A stretch of 64,000 bases of DNA from Candidatus Gemmiger faecavium (GTDB lineage: Bacteria; Bacillota; Clostridia; Oscillospirales; Ruminococcaceae): positions 95,870 to 159,869 of the forward strand of contig DXFO01000040.1 of the NCBI GenBank assembly GCA_019114415.1, in the 5' to 3' direction. Within the stretch, counting starts at the first letter, position 1. Every line of letters begins with the position of its first letter. The translations under genes and the position numbers were made by a program. Below the pieces are notes generated by a model, which searched no databases, had not been told where the DNA came from, and saw only the letters and a program-made list of their open reading frames with translations. Below, one piece after another: positions 63,824 through 64,000 of this stretch.

Positions 63824-63987
63824 CATAAGAAAACAAAGCCGCAAAATTCTAACTGCAAGGCGGCATCTGCCGCGTTATCGGGCTTTGCATTCCACCAAGG
63901 AGTGCTGCAGCCCTCTGCCTTGCATCTGCCGCCATGCAGCGATTTTGCGATGCTTCGCAGTTCTTGCAGAACCTTTGTTTTCTTATG
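63824..63987. repeat. 164-bp inverted-repeat element (MITE-like or palindromic intergenic repeat)
   Basis: Perfect 15-bp terminal inverted repeats CATAAGAAAACAAAG / CTTTGTTTTCTTATG, with further partial internal symmetry (GCAAAAT..CTGCA.GGCGGCA). Confidence 0.7.
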
Positions 63988-64000
63988 TCACTCGCGCTTT

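Noticed and set aside
1-64000. CRISPR arrays, tRNA or rRNA genes, prophage, transposases
   Set aside because: Scanned the intergenic regions by eye; found no regular direct-repeat arrays, tRNA-like cloverleaf, rRNA stretches or phage/transposase motifs.

Overview
The window is a 64 kb, GC-rich, almost fully coding chromosomal segment. Gene content and style suggest a Gram-positive gut Oscillospiraceae/Ruminococcaceae relative (Faecalibacterium/Gemmiger/Subdoligranulum-like); this is inference, not a search result. I support about 50 CDS. I saw no rRNA, tRNA, CRISPR array, prophage or transposase. Main blocks: (i) a minus-strand MBOAT / SGNH-like / surface-carbohydrate / flippase operon ending in GNAT and hflX; (ii) greA then lysS with a C-terminal tRNA-binding domain; (iii) nnrD, sirtuin, HAD and a folT-type ECF S-component behind a candidate THF riboswitch; (iv) a BMP-type nucleoside ABC transporter operon with a structured, terminator-containing leader; (v) an RND + TetR + MFP + MacB-like ABC operon with a perfect 20-bp palindrome at its promoter; (vi) an ECF sigma / anti-sigma / membrane-protein module; (vii) MFS, PLC, cyclophilin, serine hydrolase and a two-component system; (viii) an AAA ATPase + pentapeptide-repeat pair; (ix) glycosyltransferases and O-antigen-ligase-like proteins; (x) an [FeFe] hydrogenase paired with a NuoF-C-terminal/GltD-like fusion flavoprotein; (xi) a NifU-like protein plus a GGGtGRT-family protein of unknown function. 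A 164-bp element with 15-bp perfect terminal inverted repeats lies at the right end. The best candidates for undescribed biology are the GGGtGRT/NifU-like pair, the GltD-linked hydrogenase with its operator-like promoter, the leader RNAs (folT, bmpA, RND, greA) and the right-end repeat.
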